From contig NZ_JAAXCM010000005.1 of assembly GCF_019734885.1 (NCBI RefSeq), forward strand, positions 1-64,000: a stretch of 64,000 bases of DNA. Direction: 5' to 3'. Made by a program: the position numbers and the translations under genes. Each line of letters starts with the position of its first letter. Within the stretch, counting starts at the first letter, position 1. This DNA is from Pseudocoprococcus catus. Lineage in GTDB: Bacteria > Bacillota > Clostridia > Lachnospirales > Lachnospiraceae. Below the pieces are notes generated by a model. The model was not told the origin of the DNA and did not search any database. It worked only from the letters and a program-made list of their open reading frames with translations. Positions 35,540-44,208 of this stretch are shown here, piece by piece.

Positions 35540-35602
35540 TTGTTCTCTCCCAGTCAATTTTAAATCTAAAGCTGTCTTTCAACGCCTGCTTTTCTATCCA
35601 TC

Positions 35603-36421
35603 TCACTCATCCACAATCCGCACTGCCACTTCATTGACATAATCATCTATTTTCTTGGCGATAAAATTGTCCACCACACACCGCTCAATATAAAATTTCT
35701 CTGTTTTTAAATGATTTTCTTCTTTATATTGAAGCAACCGCCAGTAAGCCTGTCCGATATTTATCCAATGGCCGACATGATAGGCAACAATATATTTTCC
35801 CCCGGGCAAGGTCTGGTATTTTCCTTTCAAAGGCCGCTCATCCATCAGCAAAATCGTATTGTCATACTCCGTAAAATTCGCCTTTGCAACATTATCTTCA
35901 TATTGGATATACGCCACATCATAATCACTACGCATGCCTGAGTTTTTGAATTCCGCAATTAACTCACTGGTTTTCCGGTAAAGGGACTTTTCCGAACCAT
36001 CTGTCACATGCCCGTATAAATAATATCTTTCAGGAAATTTCTGCATTGTCACTTCAGAAAAATCTGTTTTTTCTGCACTGGCTATCTTTTCACGACGTCT
36101 GGATAACCATTGTTTCATTGATCTCAGTTTTTCTATCTGAATATCAATCTGATGCTCGCGCTCCGCAAAAACACGCATCACACACTCAGGGCTGCGATTG
36201 TCAAGTATATCTCTGATCTCTTTTAAAGGCATCCCAAGATCCCGCAGCATCCGTATGGTATCAAAGGTTTCCAGCTGATAAATAGAATAAAGTCTGTAGC
36301 CATTTTCGGATACTTTCTCCGGGCAAAACAATCCAATGTCATCATAATGAAACAATGTATCCTTTGAAACCCCTTTGGCCGCTGCAAATTCTCCCGTTGT
36401 CATATATTCATGCCTGTCCAT
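35603..36421 (-). CDS. MerR-family regulator with GyrI-like effector domain (272 aa)
   Basis: Residues 7-75 form a MerR winged helix (TTGEFAAAKGVSKDTLFHYD, IGLFCPEK). A coiled coil follows (about 95-118), then a GyrI-like ligand domain (TMQKFPERYYLYGHV onward). It diverges from a MATE pump with a shared operator between -35 and -10 of the pump promoter. The layout matches BmrR-type activation of a drug pump. Confidence 0.88.
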   Translation of the reverse strand: MDRHEYMTTGEFAAAKGVSKDTLFHYDDIGLFCPEKVSENGYRLYSIYQLETFDTIRMLRDLGMPLKEIRDILDNRSPECVMRVFAEREHQIDIQIEKLRSMKQWLSRRREKIASAEKTDFSEVTMQKFPERYYLYGHVTDGSEKSLYRKTSELIAEFKNSGMRSDYDVAYIQYEDNVAKANFTEYDNTILLMDERPLKGKYQTLPGGKYIVAYHVGHWINIGQAYWRLLQYKEENHLKTEKFYIERCVVDNFIAKKIDDYVNEVAVRIVDE

Positions 36422-36492
36422 TCTTATCCCTCCTGTAAAATGCTTTTATCTGTCCTTTTTACCCATACAATTGTAAATATTTGTATTACCCC

Positions 36493-36523
36493 TTGACTAT
36501 AGGGTTACCCTATAGTATATTCT
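36493..36523 (+). promoter_or_regulatory. MerR-type promoter/operator for the MATE pump
   Basis: TTGACT at 36493-36498 is the -35 box. A 21-bp palindrome (ACTATAGGG-TTA-CCCTATAGT, 36496-36516) fills the spacer. With a TATTCT -10 at 36518-36523 the spacer is 19 bp, as in MerR promoters; with TATATT at 36516-36521 it is 17. The long spacer and dyad point to activation by the adjacent MerR protein. Confidence 0.75.
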
Positions 36524-36570
36524 ATCAAATGTTGATTCAAGTTACACTATATTTCGAAAGGATTTTGATT

Positions 36571-37905
36571 ATGAGTCACTCTATTAACGGACATTTTACA
36601 CCGATATCACTTTTAAAATTTGCAGCACCTTCCATTATCATGATGATGTTCATGTCATTATATACCATTATTGACGGAATTTTTATCTCCCGCTTTGTCG
36701 GCAGCAATGCCCTTTCCTCTTTAAATATTGTCTACCCGATCATTAATATCGTCTTTGCTATCGGAACCATGCTTGGAACCGGAGGCAATGCCATCATCAG
36801 CCGCTATATGGGGGAAGGGAAGAACAAAACAGCCAAAGAATGCATGACCCAGTTTGTTGTCATTGGACTGATCATCAGTGTCATTATTCTTGTACTGACA
36901 CGCCTGAATCTGTCTTCCATCTCCAGAATTCTCGGAGCCAGTGATCTCCTGTTGGCGGACTGCAACAGCTATCTTGCCATGGTCATCAGTTTTGCACCTG
37001 CAGCCATGCTCCAATGTCTTTTCCAATCCTATTTTGTTACTGCAGGACGTCCGAATCTCGGACTCTTTCTGACAATGATCGCAGGTATCCTGAATGCAGT
37101 TTTAGATTATGTATTCATTGTTGTCTGTCAGATGGGCATCAGCGGTGCCGGTCTCGCCACCGGTATCGGACAGATGGTTCCTGCTGTTTCCGGCCTCGTA
37201 TTTTTCGCATTTTCCAAAGGAAGTCTACATTTCACCCGCCTTTCACTTCATCTGAAAGAGTTCATGCAGGCCTGCTATAATGGTTCATCAGAAATGATTT
37301 CTCAGCTTTCCAACGCCATCATCACTTTCCTTTTTAATATTGTCATGATGCGCCTGGCTGGTGAACACGGTGTGGCTGCTATCACCATTTTATTGTATGG
37401 TCAGTTCCTGTTTAACGCTTTTTATCTGGGATTTTCCATCGGTATCAGCCCGATTGTCGGCTTCCAGTACGGTGCGGGCAACAAAAAAGAACTGAAGAAT
37501 ATACACAAAATATCATTCCTTTTTGTTGGTATTTCCTCAATTCTTCTTACAATCGCTGCCATTACTTTGTCTACACCGATTGTTACAATTTTTACGCATG
37601 ATGCCGAAACCTTTCGCCTGGCAGCTCCCGGATTTAGAATTTTTGCAGTTAATTTCCTGTTCAGCGGCTTAAATATTACCTCTTCCGGTTTCTTTACCGC
37701 TTTGTCCAACGGACTTGTATCTGCAATTATCTCATTCTGCCGGACACTGGTATTTATTGTATTATGCTTATTAATTCTGCCTTCCTTCCTTGACCTGAAT
37801 GGTGCCTGGATCGCCATCCCTGTTGCAGAATTCCTGACATTGATCCTCTCTGCAGCTATGCATATACGCTATTTCTTCCGTCCGGGAAAACAGAATTATT
37901 TGTAA
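36571..37905 (+). CDS. MATE-family efflux pump (444 aa), MITE-modified end
   Basis: Twelve membrane segments in two MatE repeats; N-terminal LLKFAAPSIIMMMFMSLYTI and the IDGIFISRFVG signature. It exports cationic drugs against sodium or protons. ATG 36571 follows GAAAGGATTTTGATT; upstream frame to 36481 crosses the promoter. MITE copy 3 inserts after ...QNYL and supplies the TAA stop. Without it the frame would read two codons more (Phe-Ile-stop in place of Leu-stop), so the pump is likely functional. Confidence 0.92.
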   Translation: MSHSINGHFTPISLLKFAAPSIIMMMFMSLYTIIDGIFISRFVGSNALSSLNIVYPIINIVFAIGTMLGTGGNAIISRYMGEGKNKTAKECMTQFVVIGLIISVIILVLTRLNLSSISRILGASDLLLADCNSYLAMVISFAPAAMLQCLFQSYFVTAGRPNLGLFLTMIAGILNAVLDYVFIVVCQMGISGAGLATGIGQMVPAVSGLVFFAFSKGSLHFTRLSLHLKEFMQACYNGSSEMISQLSNAIITFLFNIVMMRLAGEHGVAAITILLYGQFLFNAFYLGFSIGISPIVGFQYGAGNKKELKNIHKISFLFVGISSILLTIAAITLSTPIVTIFTHDAETFRLAAPGFRIFAVNFLFSGLNITSSGFFTALSNGLVSAIISFCRTLVFIVLCLLILPSFLDLNGAWIAIPVAEFLTLILSAAMHIRYFFRPGKQNYL

Positions 37906-38042
37906 CTGTTCAGAGCCAGGCAAAATTTCAAAAACAGGTATAAAATGCTTGCATTTTTAAGACTGTTTTTGAAATTTTATTTGGCGGATACGCCACACCG
38001 ACGAAATGCGTAGCATTTTGGAGGTTGGCTCTGAACAGTTAC
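37902..38042. mobile_element. MITE copy 3 (141 bp), inverted orientation, at the end of the MATE gene
   Basis: Same terminal repeats as copies 1 and 2, but reversed orientation. The target duplication AATTATTT (37894-37901 and 38043-38050) is perfect. The leading GTAA end provides the last base of Leu and the stop codon of the pump gene. Confidence 0.95.
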
Positions 38043-38058
38043 AATTATTTTATTTAAC

Positions 38059-38176
38059 GCTGCGAAATTCCTAGTTCTGTCAAAAGGGAAAATAAAGCCA
38101 GAGTTCATAGCAGGCCGCTCTCGCTGCCAACGTCTGGCTTTATTTTCCCTTTTCTGAAGTCTATGAATTTCGCAGC
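38059..38176. terminator. long nested inverted repeat between convergent genes
   Basis: An outer arm GCTGCGAAATTC (38059-38070) pairs with GAATTTCGCAGC (38165-38176). An inner 20-bp arm (AAAAGGGAAAATAAAGCCAG, from 38082) pairs with 38134-38153. This is likely a strong bidirectional terminator between the MATE gene (+) and the FUSC gene (-), in the otherwise empty stretch 38043-38293. Confidence 0.7.
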
Positions 38177-38293
38177 TGTTTATTTAAACTTCATTCAAAT
38201 GTCACATCTTTTAAATAAAACTAACCGACTCTATTTTTCATCCGTAAGAAATATCTTATGGTTTTATTTTTATCAACTATGTAGAATACGGAT

Positions 38294-39355
38294 TTACACT
38301 GTTTTCCTGCACTCCCGACTATCCACTAACTGCACAATTTTATTCATGGCTTTGTCGAATAATACGGTATAGATCGATCCAAAGACGTTGGCTCCGATTC
38401 GAAGTGCGACAGCACCTGCTACGCCAAAGAGTCCTGCCGCGATGGAGAGGGCTCCGAAGGTGTTGAAGACGGTCTGCCATGCATATCCTGCAGAGTAGCC
38501 TACGCCGATTCCGCCGATGATACCGATATAGGGATGCAGTTCTGCCGGCAAAGCATAATACAACACGATGAATATCAAACATCCTGCGATATTATACGGT
38601 CCTCTCTTTTTGGCACGTTCGATGATATCTGATGAAAACGGCAAACAGACGGACATACAGGCAATTCCTGCCCACATGGCTCTCGGCAGCTCAAGCAATG
38701 AGAAAATCAGCAATGCGGTAGATACAACCAGCGTCAATTTGATATACCACCAGTTTCTGGCGGAACGAATATTGAATTCTCTGAAAATGTCCAGAAAATG
38801 TCTTCTATAAGGACGGTTATGCTGATTTTTATAAAATACAGCCATGCAAATCAACATTCCGATCAGAAGTCCGATCACTCTCAAATAATAAGATCTGCCA
38901 CTGACATCGTACCCCTGCAGCAATAAATATCCCAATACAAATGTTGAATGGTTATACATAATCACGTTGTGACAGCCAAGAACCATCAGCACGAAAATAC
39001 AACACAGATTAATGGCAAAAGCCGGCCACGGGGAAACCATATTGGACACTCTCGGTCCGACAATCAAAATTGTAAAAATACCCAGGATACACAACAGGCC
39101 ATGATGGGTTCTGATTCCAAAATCTGCCTGTCGAAGGACAAGCAGCGCCAGAAGGAATACGACCCCTGCCACACTGTTGTCTGATCCGAAAATCATACTA
39201 TATAAAGTAACAACTGCAAAACAGAAGGCCATCACCAGATAAACTTTAAAATTATAAATTAAAATGTGTCTGCGCTTTTCTTTCTTATCTGTTGTGTTCC
39301 TGATCAATTGCTTGGAGCCTGTGGAGCTCAGCTGCAATTCCTGATAAAATGTCAT
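38294..39355 (-). CDS. FUSC-family integral membrane protein (353 aa)
   Basis: About 9-10 hydrophobic segments, with a FUSC-like arrangement (YLVMAFCFAVVTLYSMIFG at the start and a second bundle from YIKLTLVVSTALLIFSLLEL onward). Family members export small aromatic acids. It sits behind a MarR gene with its own palindromic operator, suggesting ligand-induced export. A 75-base gap separates the pair. Confidence 0.75.
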   Translation of the reverse strand: MTFYQELQLSSTGSKQLIRNTTDKKEKRRHILIYNFKVYLVMAFCFAVVTLYSMIFGSDNSVAGVVFLLALLVLRQADFGIRTHHGLLCILGIFTILIVGPRVSNMVSPWPAFAINLCCIFVLMVLGCHNVIMYNHSTFVLGYLLLQGYDVSGRSYYLRVIGLLIGMLICMAVFYKNQHNRPYRRHFLDIFREFNIRSARNWWYIKLTLVVSTALLIFSLLELPRAMWAGIACMSVCLPFSSDIIERAKKRGPYNIAGCLIFIVLYYALPAELHPYIGIIGGIGVGYSAGYAWQTVFNTFGALSIAAGLFGVAGAVALRIGANVFGSIYTVLFDKAMNKIVQLVDSRECRKTV

Positions 39356-39430
39356 TAAACTTTCACCTGTTCCTTTCTATTTCTGACCGGTTCACTGCAA
39401 ACTCCGCAGATGCTATCTGCATTCTGCTGC

Positions 39431-39886
39431 CTATCTGCAGTTTGTCTTATTCAAAATATTATTAGCTTCTTCAATAAGACTGAATAACTTCTCAAAATCT
39501 TCCGTCTCCATCTGTTCTCTCAATGTATACAGCGGATCCAGATAGTAATAATACATCCGATCCACTTCTTCTTTGCCAGCTTCTGTCACACTGACACCAT
39601 AGCTTCTCCGATCCGTCTGTGTTCTCTCTTTCACGATCAACCTCTTTTTCTCCAGGCTTTCTATCAGCCGGCTGATGATCGTCTTGCTGACCCCCATATC
39701 CAATGCCAATTGGCCCGGAGTCATCATGCCCACCGACAAAGCGGTCCTGAATAAGAGATCAACCTCCTGTGCCGAGATCATATCGCCTTTACTGCTTTTG
39801 CGAATCGCCATGCTGCCAAAATGTCTGAGTTCTCCCTGCTTTCTGATCATTTCTCTCCAATTTTGATCCTTTTCTGTATTTCTCAT
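39431..39886 (-). CDS. MarR-family regulator (151 aa)
   Basis: A winged helix is clear: LALDMGVSKTIISRLIESLE, then KKRLIVKERTQTDRRSYGVS and VTEAGKEEVDRM. It likely represses itself and the FUSC exporter, releasing on phenolic-type ligands. ATG 39886 follows AGGATATACGGA; the palindrome 39956-39980 is about 70 bases upstream. Confidence 0.9.
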   Translation of the reverse strand: MRNTEKDQNWREMIRKQGELRHFGSMAIRKSSKGDMISAQEVDLLFRTALSVGMMTPGQLALDMGVSKTIISRLIESLEKKRLIVKERTQTDRRSYGVSVTEAGKEEVDRMYYYYLDPLYTLREQMETEDFEKLFSLIEEANNILNKTNCR

Positions 39887-39955
39887 TCCGTATATCCTAT
39901 TCGCCTTCTATCCATCAAATCCTGTCAGGTAGTTCCAATTCCATATCATCACCGC

Positions 39956-39980
39956 AAATAGTTTACAATGTAAACTATTT
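39956..39980. promoter_or_regulatory. 25-bp palindrome before the MarR/FUSC operon
   Basis: The half AAATAGTTTACA and its mirror TGTAAACTATTT surround one central base, giving a perfect 25-bp dyad. The position and AT-rich form fit the autoregulatory operator of the adjacent MarR protein. Confidence 0.75.
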
Positions 39981-40043
39981 AGTCTGTTAGATATCATACA
40001 GCTAATTTTTTATTCCGTCAAGTATTTTACCCAAATATACAAC

Positions 40044-40182
40044 AAAGTGTGCGCTTAACGCACACTTTCGCGCGCGAGCGGATAGCACAGCTATATATTC
40101 CTCTCCGCGAACTGCGCTTTCTGGCACGCAGTGCCTTTTTATGTAATAGGGAGTTCCAACGGAATTTCCTATTACATAAAAA
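40044..40182. repeat. three consecutive hairpins in an otherwise empty 360-base gap
   Basis: Hairpin 1: AAAGTGTGCG with CGCACACTTT (40044-40068). Hairpin 2: ACTGCG with CGCAGT (40111-40132). Hairpin 3: a 15-bp arm TTTTTATGTAATAGG (40136-40150) with 40168-40182 plus an inner GAGTTCC/GGAATTT part. Hairpin 3 has T runs on both sides and could end the ANL-gene transcript on the wrong side or serve as a bidirectional barrier. No gene seen from 39887 to 40247. Confidence 0.6.
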
Positions 40183-40247
40183 AAACAGTCCATACTCGCA
40201 ATGAATACAGACTGCCTTTATTATACTTTTCTGTTATATTATTTTAT

Positions 40248-41987
40248 TTATTCGAATTCACCAAACTTACCTGCTTCAATGTCATGTGCAAGACCAATAC
40301 GATTTGTCTTGAAATGGAAGAATGGCCGCTCCGGAAGCTGAATAATTTTTACCGGATGCATATATTCTTCAAGACAATCCAGAATCTGTTCACGAACATC
40401 ATCTACTGTATAACCTTTATCCAAAACAACAAACAGGTATGGCAGGAAGCAACGATGATGATTCGGATCCGGCATGATCACAAAGAATTCATCGTCAATA
40501 CCTTCGATATTGGCATCTGCCAGACGATTCTCCATCGGAAGTGTTGCAAGATCTCCACCGTTAAAACGCGGTGCCTTTCCACGTGTCAAAGCATAGAGCG
40601 TACCATCTTCTGTCATATAACCGATATCGCCTGTATGCAGCCATCTTGTACCATCTGAATGGATCTTGATTGCTTCTTCTGTGGCACTCTTGCTGTCATA
40701 ACCGATCATTGTCGCTGGTCCGCACTGACAGATTTCACCCATTTCATTATAAGTGAGCTCTTCTTCTGTGCCCGGTTTGAAAATAGAAATCGTTGTAAGC
40801 GGCATAGGAATACCAACATTACCATCACCTAAAGGCTGTGCAGACATCGGAAGACCGATATTAGAACCGGCTTCACTGCATCCGTAACCAATTGTGAAAC
40901 GAGCATTACAATTATGGTCGTTCAGGAACTTCTGTGCTCTCTTCAACTGATTATTGTTGTAGGCTTCACATCCTGCCCCCGCTGAGAATAGATGAGACAT
41001 ATCATAATCATCCGGAATACGACCGTTTCTCATGATGATTTCAATGAACATCGGAATCAGAGGCCAGCAGTTTGGACGATAACGCATCATCTCAAGGTCA
41101 ATATCCTTGACATCCACAAACGGATCCATAATCAGAAGTTTGTTGGATGACAACGGAAGCAGAAGCATGGAGACAACGACTGCAACCAGTACAGGAGGAA
41201 GAATCGTTACCAGCCATGTCGGACGGAATTCACTGGAATCACCGTAGAAGTTCATCTGCTGAATCGCGCCCAGCATTGTACATGCACTATGGATAACCTG
41301 CTTGGAAGGGCCTGTAGAACCACTTGTATAAGCACGGAATAATGGACGTTTAATATCGCGCGGTGCATCTACTTCACCAGTATATGCATCTCCTAATTCA
41401 ATGAATTCATCCCAGCTGATCGTCGTCGGACCATAGGCCGGATAATCTGTATATAAATCATTGAGAGCGTCTTTGCAGTAATCCGGCATGGAACTCCTAT
41501 CACCACTGCGGAGTGGTTTTAAAAGAACAATCTGCTGAACACCTGCTTCATTTCTATAAGCATTCAGATCGCACTGAGAAAGGAAATCATGTGCAATAAT
41601 AACTTTGGCATTGGCTTTCTTTACTGCTTCAACATTTTCTTCAATTGTATTGTCTCTGCAAAGAAGAGATGCACCAATTCTTTCTGCTGCCAGAAGAAGA
41701 TAGATAAATTCCGGTACGGAACGCAAAAACATCGGAATCTGATCCCCAACACCAAATCCAACGGCCTTTAACGCCTTCGCTACTCTATTAACTTCTGTTT
41801 CAATCTGTGCCCATGTAATATCCTTGCCATAATAATGAATGGCTGTAACATCCTTGCCCGGACAGGCTGCTGCCAAATATTCTCCAATTGTACTGTTTGG
41901 AACTTTCAAATTTTTAATCAGCTGTTCCGGATAGTACTGCATCCATGGTTTATCTACACTCGGTTTTCCTGTTAACACTTGACTCAT
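40248..41987 (-). CDS. ANL-superfamily CoA-ligase-like protein (579 aa)
   Basis: The adenylation core is intact: AYTSGSTGPSKQVIHS (P-loop, about 247-262), TIGYGCSEAGS and WLHTGDIGYMTEDGTLYALT. It would activate an acid as acyl-AMP. The C-terminal motif, normally P-x-T-x-x-G-K with the A10 catalytic lysine, reads FHFKTNRIGLAHDI here, with no G-K. ATG 41987 follows GGAGGGAAAACGAC. Upstream lie two exact 19-bp tandem repeats (42073-42110) and a large unknown HTH gene, its probable regulator. Confidence 0.82.
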   Translation of the reverse strand: MSQVLTGKPSVDKPWMQYYPEQLIKNLKVPNSTIGEYLAAACPGKDVTAIHYYGKDITWAQIETEVNRVAKALKAVGFGVGDQIPMFLRSVPEFIYLLLAAERIGASLLCRDNTIEENVEAVKKANAKVIIAHDFLSQCDLNAYRNEAGVQQIVLLKPLRSGDRSSMPDYCKDALNDLYTDYPAYGPTTISWDEFIELGDAYTGEVDAPRDIKRPLFRAYTSGSTGPSKQVIHSACTMLGAIQQMNFYGDSSEFRPTWLVTILPPVLVAVVVSMLLLPLSSNKLLIMDPFVDVKDIDLEMMRYRPNCWPLIPMFIEIIMRNGRIPDDYDMSHLFSAGAGCEAYNNNQLKRAQKFLNDHNCNARFTIGYGCSEAGSNIGLPMSAQPLGDGNVGIPMPLTTISIFKPGTEEELTYNEMGEICQCGPATMIGYDSKSATEEAIKIHSDGTRWLHTGDIGYMTEDGTLYALTRGKAPRFNGGDLATLPMENRLADANIEGIDDEFFVIMPDPNHHRCFLPYLFVVLDKGYTVDDVREQILDCLEEYMHPVKIIQLPERPFFHFKTNRIGLAHDIEAGKFGEFE

Positions 41988-42072
41988 GTCGTTTTCCCTC
42001 CATAAATTCAGATGATTGTATCGACTTCTCTTAAACACTTCTTTGTTTACTTCTTCACTTCCGAATTTCAAG

Positions 42073-42110
42073 TAAACTTTACATCATTATCTAAACTTTA
42101 CATCATTATC
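42073..42110. promoter_or_regulatory. exact 19-bp tandem repeat before the ANL gene
   Basis: TAAACTTTACATCATTATC occurs at 42073-42091 and again at 42092-42110 without any change. The 19-base period is about two helical turns, so two protein copies could sit on one face of the DNA. It lies 86-123 bases upstream of the ANL start. The HTH gene at 42363 is the nearest candidate to bind it. Confidence 0.6.
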
Positions 42111-42283
42111 GAAATCGTAAATTGTCTGAGTTGCTACAATTATACACTCATTCCGATCATTCGACTTTTTTACAAATTCTTTTTACACTTCTGTCGATAC
42201 ATGTCATAGTTTAACATAAAATATTGGGAATCGAATGGAATAAAATGGAATCTCTATTTTAAATCGTCTGAATAGTCGCAAAA

Positions 42284-42338
42284 AAATACCGGTTAAATTC
42301 CTGTAAATACTTTGTTTACAGGAATTTAACCGGTATTT
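42284..42338 (-). terminator. perfect 24-bp stem terminator after the HTH gene
   Basis: The arms at 42284-42307 and 42315-42338 (AAATACCGGTTAAATTCC...) are fully complementary, with a 7-base loop. On the minus strand a run of seven T follows, giving a strong intrinsic terminator for the gene ending at 42363. Confidence 0.88.
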
Positions 42339-42362
42339 ATCATGCATTTTTCTGTGCAAATT

Positions 42363-43844
42363 CTATTCGACACTTTCCAGAATAGAAATGCGATGAAGAA
42401 TCTGCTCAATAAAGGAATCAATTTCCTCCTTACTTGAAAGAACCTCTCCACATTCCCCATTCCATACCGTATCAAAAAACTGCGTGAAAATCACCTGCAT
42501 ATCCGGGTGATTCAAAACAATCAGATCATTCTCACTGCTCTTTGTATCCAGACGCAAATATGAAATCGTATCGGAAAGGAATATACACTGTGTCAGATTA
42601 TACTGGAAATCCGACACAACCTGACCATAAATCAGCTTAATCTTCAAATTGTCCCTTTGATTACATAACTGCTGTAAATAACTGATATATTTTTTCCTCT
42701 GAACCAATGACAATCGTATTTTATAATCAAAAAAATCCAGTTCATTCTCTACAGCCAGATTAAAAAATGCATCACTGTCGATCATAATCTCAAGCACTGT
42801 CTCTTCCAGGGCTTTCTTTGTCAATGCATGAAGATATCTGAGGGCTGCCTCATCAAAATTGACATCACTTTTCGTCTTTACTATCTCCAATAATTCCTCA
42901 AAAAGATCATCCGGCAGAAAATGCTCCGTCATATGACCGATCAAACACTTCTTGTTCATTGCCAGTAAAGAATGTACATAATCATTGGATTCAATCATCT
43001 CATTCATCGTTGTCTTTCTGCAAAGAAGCATTTCTCTTGTACAGATATCCGCAATACTGTAATAAATCGGATTACAGTTTTCTGCATCCGTGCTGATTGT
43101 CACACCCATACATCTGTCATCTTTCATCAGCATGCCACTAATCAGAAAATCATCTTTAACTGCAAAAATCATACGGCCTGCCGCCTGACTTCCTTTATAA
43201 AAATTAAAGTCAACCCGGGACATATCTGCAATCATATTCAATAAAAATATCGGATCATATGTATAATCTATCTTCTCCGGTGCAAGATCGATAAGCAGTG
43301 AAAAATGTACATCCGGATAATAACGATAAGCCTCTTTACGCATATCTCCCTGAACAATCTGAAGCCTGTATTCATGAACCAGTGCCAGAAGATCCATCTC
43401 AGCCATAATATTCAACATCTGGACTCTTCTAAGCACCGGATGATGCATTTTCGCTATATATTGTGCCGGACTCAGACTTGCAAAAAAGTGTGTCTTCGGT
43501 TCGATGGACATACCGTATGTCCGCTGCAGCTCCTGTACATAATCATATTCTGCCTCAAGATTATCATAGATAACAGCTTCAAGTTCCTCTTCTGAAACAA
43601 CCTGATAATTGGAACTTAATATTTCACAACCCTCTTTTGAACCCTGTTTAACAATTTCATGACTGATCCCTTGTAAAACTTTGCGCTTCGTCTTCTCCGC
43701 CGGCAGCATACGTCCGCTGATCCATTTGCTGATATAGCTGACGTCATACTGCAGAGACTTGGCAAGATTTGCATTCTTAATCTCAGCCGTATTTAGCAGT
43801 TCCTCCAATAACTCACTAAAACGATTTTTTTCCACAGTTCCCAT
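42363..43844 (-). CDS. HTH protein with large uncharacterised C-terminal region (493 aa)
   Basis: Residues about 3-60 contain an Xre-like or phage-type helix-turn-helix (NAKLAKSLQ-like segment NANLAKSLQYDVSYISKWIS). The other about 430 residues, mixed alpha/beta, match no domain I know. ATG 43844 follows AAGGAGTGTTATAAAA. It lies upstream of the ANL gene on the same strand, each with its own transcription signals, suggesting a dedicated sensor-regulator. Confidence 0.7.
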   Translation of the reverse strand: MGTVEKNRFSELLEELLNTAEIKNANLAKSLQYDVSYISKWISGRMLPAEKTKRKVLQGISHEIVKQGSKEGCEILSSNYQVVSEEELEAVIYDNLEAEYDYVQELQRTYGMSIEPKTHFFASLSPAQYIAKMHHPVLRRVQMLNIMAEMDLLALVHEYRLQIVQGDMRKEAYRYYPDVHFSLLIDLAPEKIDYTYDPIFLLNMIADMSRVDFNFYKGSQAAGRMIFAVKDDFLISGMLMKDDRCMGVTISTDAENCNPIYYSIADICTREMLLCRKTTMNEMIESNDYVHSLLAMNKKCLIGHMTEHFLPDDLFEELLEIVKTKSDVNFDEAALRYLHALTKKALEETVLEIMIDSDAFFNLAVENELDFFDYKIRLSLVQRKKYISYLQQLCNQRDNLKIKLIYGQVVSDFQYNLTQCIFLSDTISYLRLDTKSSENDLIVLNHPDMQVIFTQFFDTVWNGECGEVLSSKEEIDSFIEQILHRISILESVE

Positions 43845-44022
43845 TTTTATAACACTCCTTCTATTGTCGTTCTCCCTCTGCATATCATTATCCATCAGGA
43901 TTCCATTTTTGTCAACAGCACTCCAATTCATCCCAAAATGGAAAAAGTTGTATCATTATTTTCGCCTCTAAAGATCCAGTTCTTTATATTAAGCCCCCCT
44001 TCTTCAAAAATCAACCAACTAG

Positions 44023-44114
44023 GAGAAACACGCTCCGCGAGTTTCTCAAGTTATCGCGGCCTCTACACTCCGTTTCGGTCGTTGCTAAACAAGCGCCACT
44101 GGCGCTTAGCAACG
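44023..44114. repeat. GC-rich hairpin cluster in a gap with no gene
   Basis: GAGAAAC with GTTTCTC (44023-44047) surrounds CGCTCCGCGA. A second hairpin pairs CGTTGCTAAACAAGCGCC (44080-44097) with GGCGCTTAGCAACG (44101-44114). These GC-rich stems stand out from the AT-rich surroundings and recall the motif CGCTCCGCGAG near 63169. The stretch 43845-44208 holds no gene. Confidence 0.6.
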
Positions 44115-44164
44115 CCAGGGTCTCGTGCAAGCACGGACTTTGGCTCGTTGCTCGCGTAAATAAA

Positions 44165-44198
44165 AATGTCAGGATTGTCTAATAACGATCCTGACATT
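44165..44198 (-). terminator. terminator after the PII gene
   Basis: AATGTCAGGAT at 44165-44175 pairs with ATCCTGACATT at 44188-44198, loop 12 bases. It ends the amt-glnB transcript on the minus strand; the T run after it is short (TTTTTA). Confidence 0.75.
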
Positions 44199-44208
44199 AA
44201 AATATCGT

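Noticed and set aside
40002-40193. A 63-codon frame over the hairpin cluster before the ANL gene
   Set aside because: It runs through three hairpins, has no ribosome site and no protein-like pattern.
43938-44159. A 73-codon plus-strand frame over the GC-rich hairpins
   Set aside because: It arises from the palindromic GC-rich tract; no start signal and no similarity.
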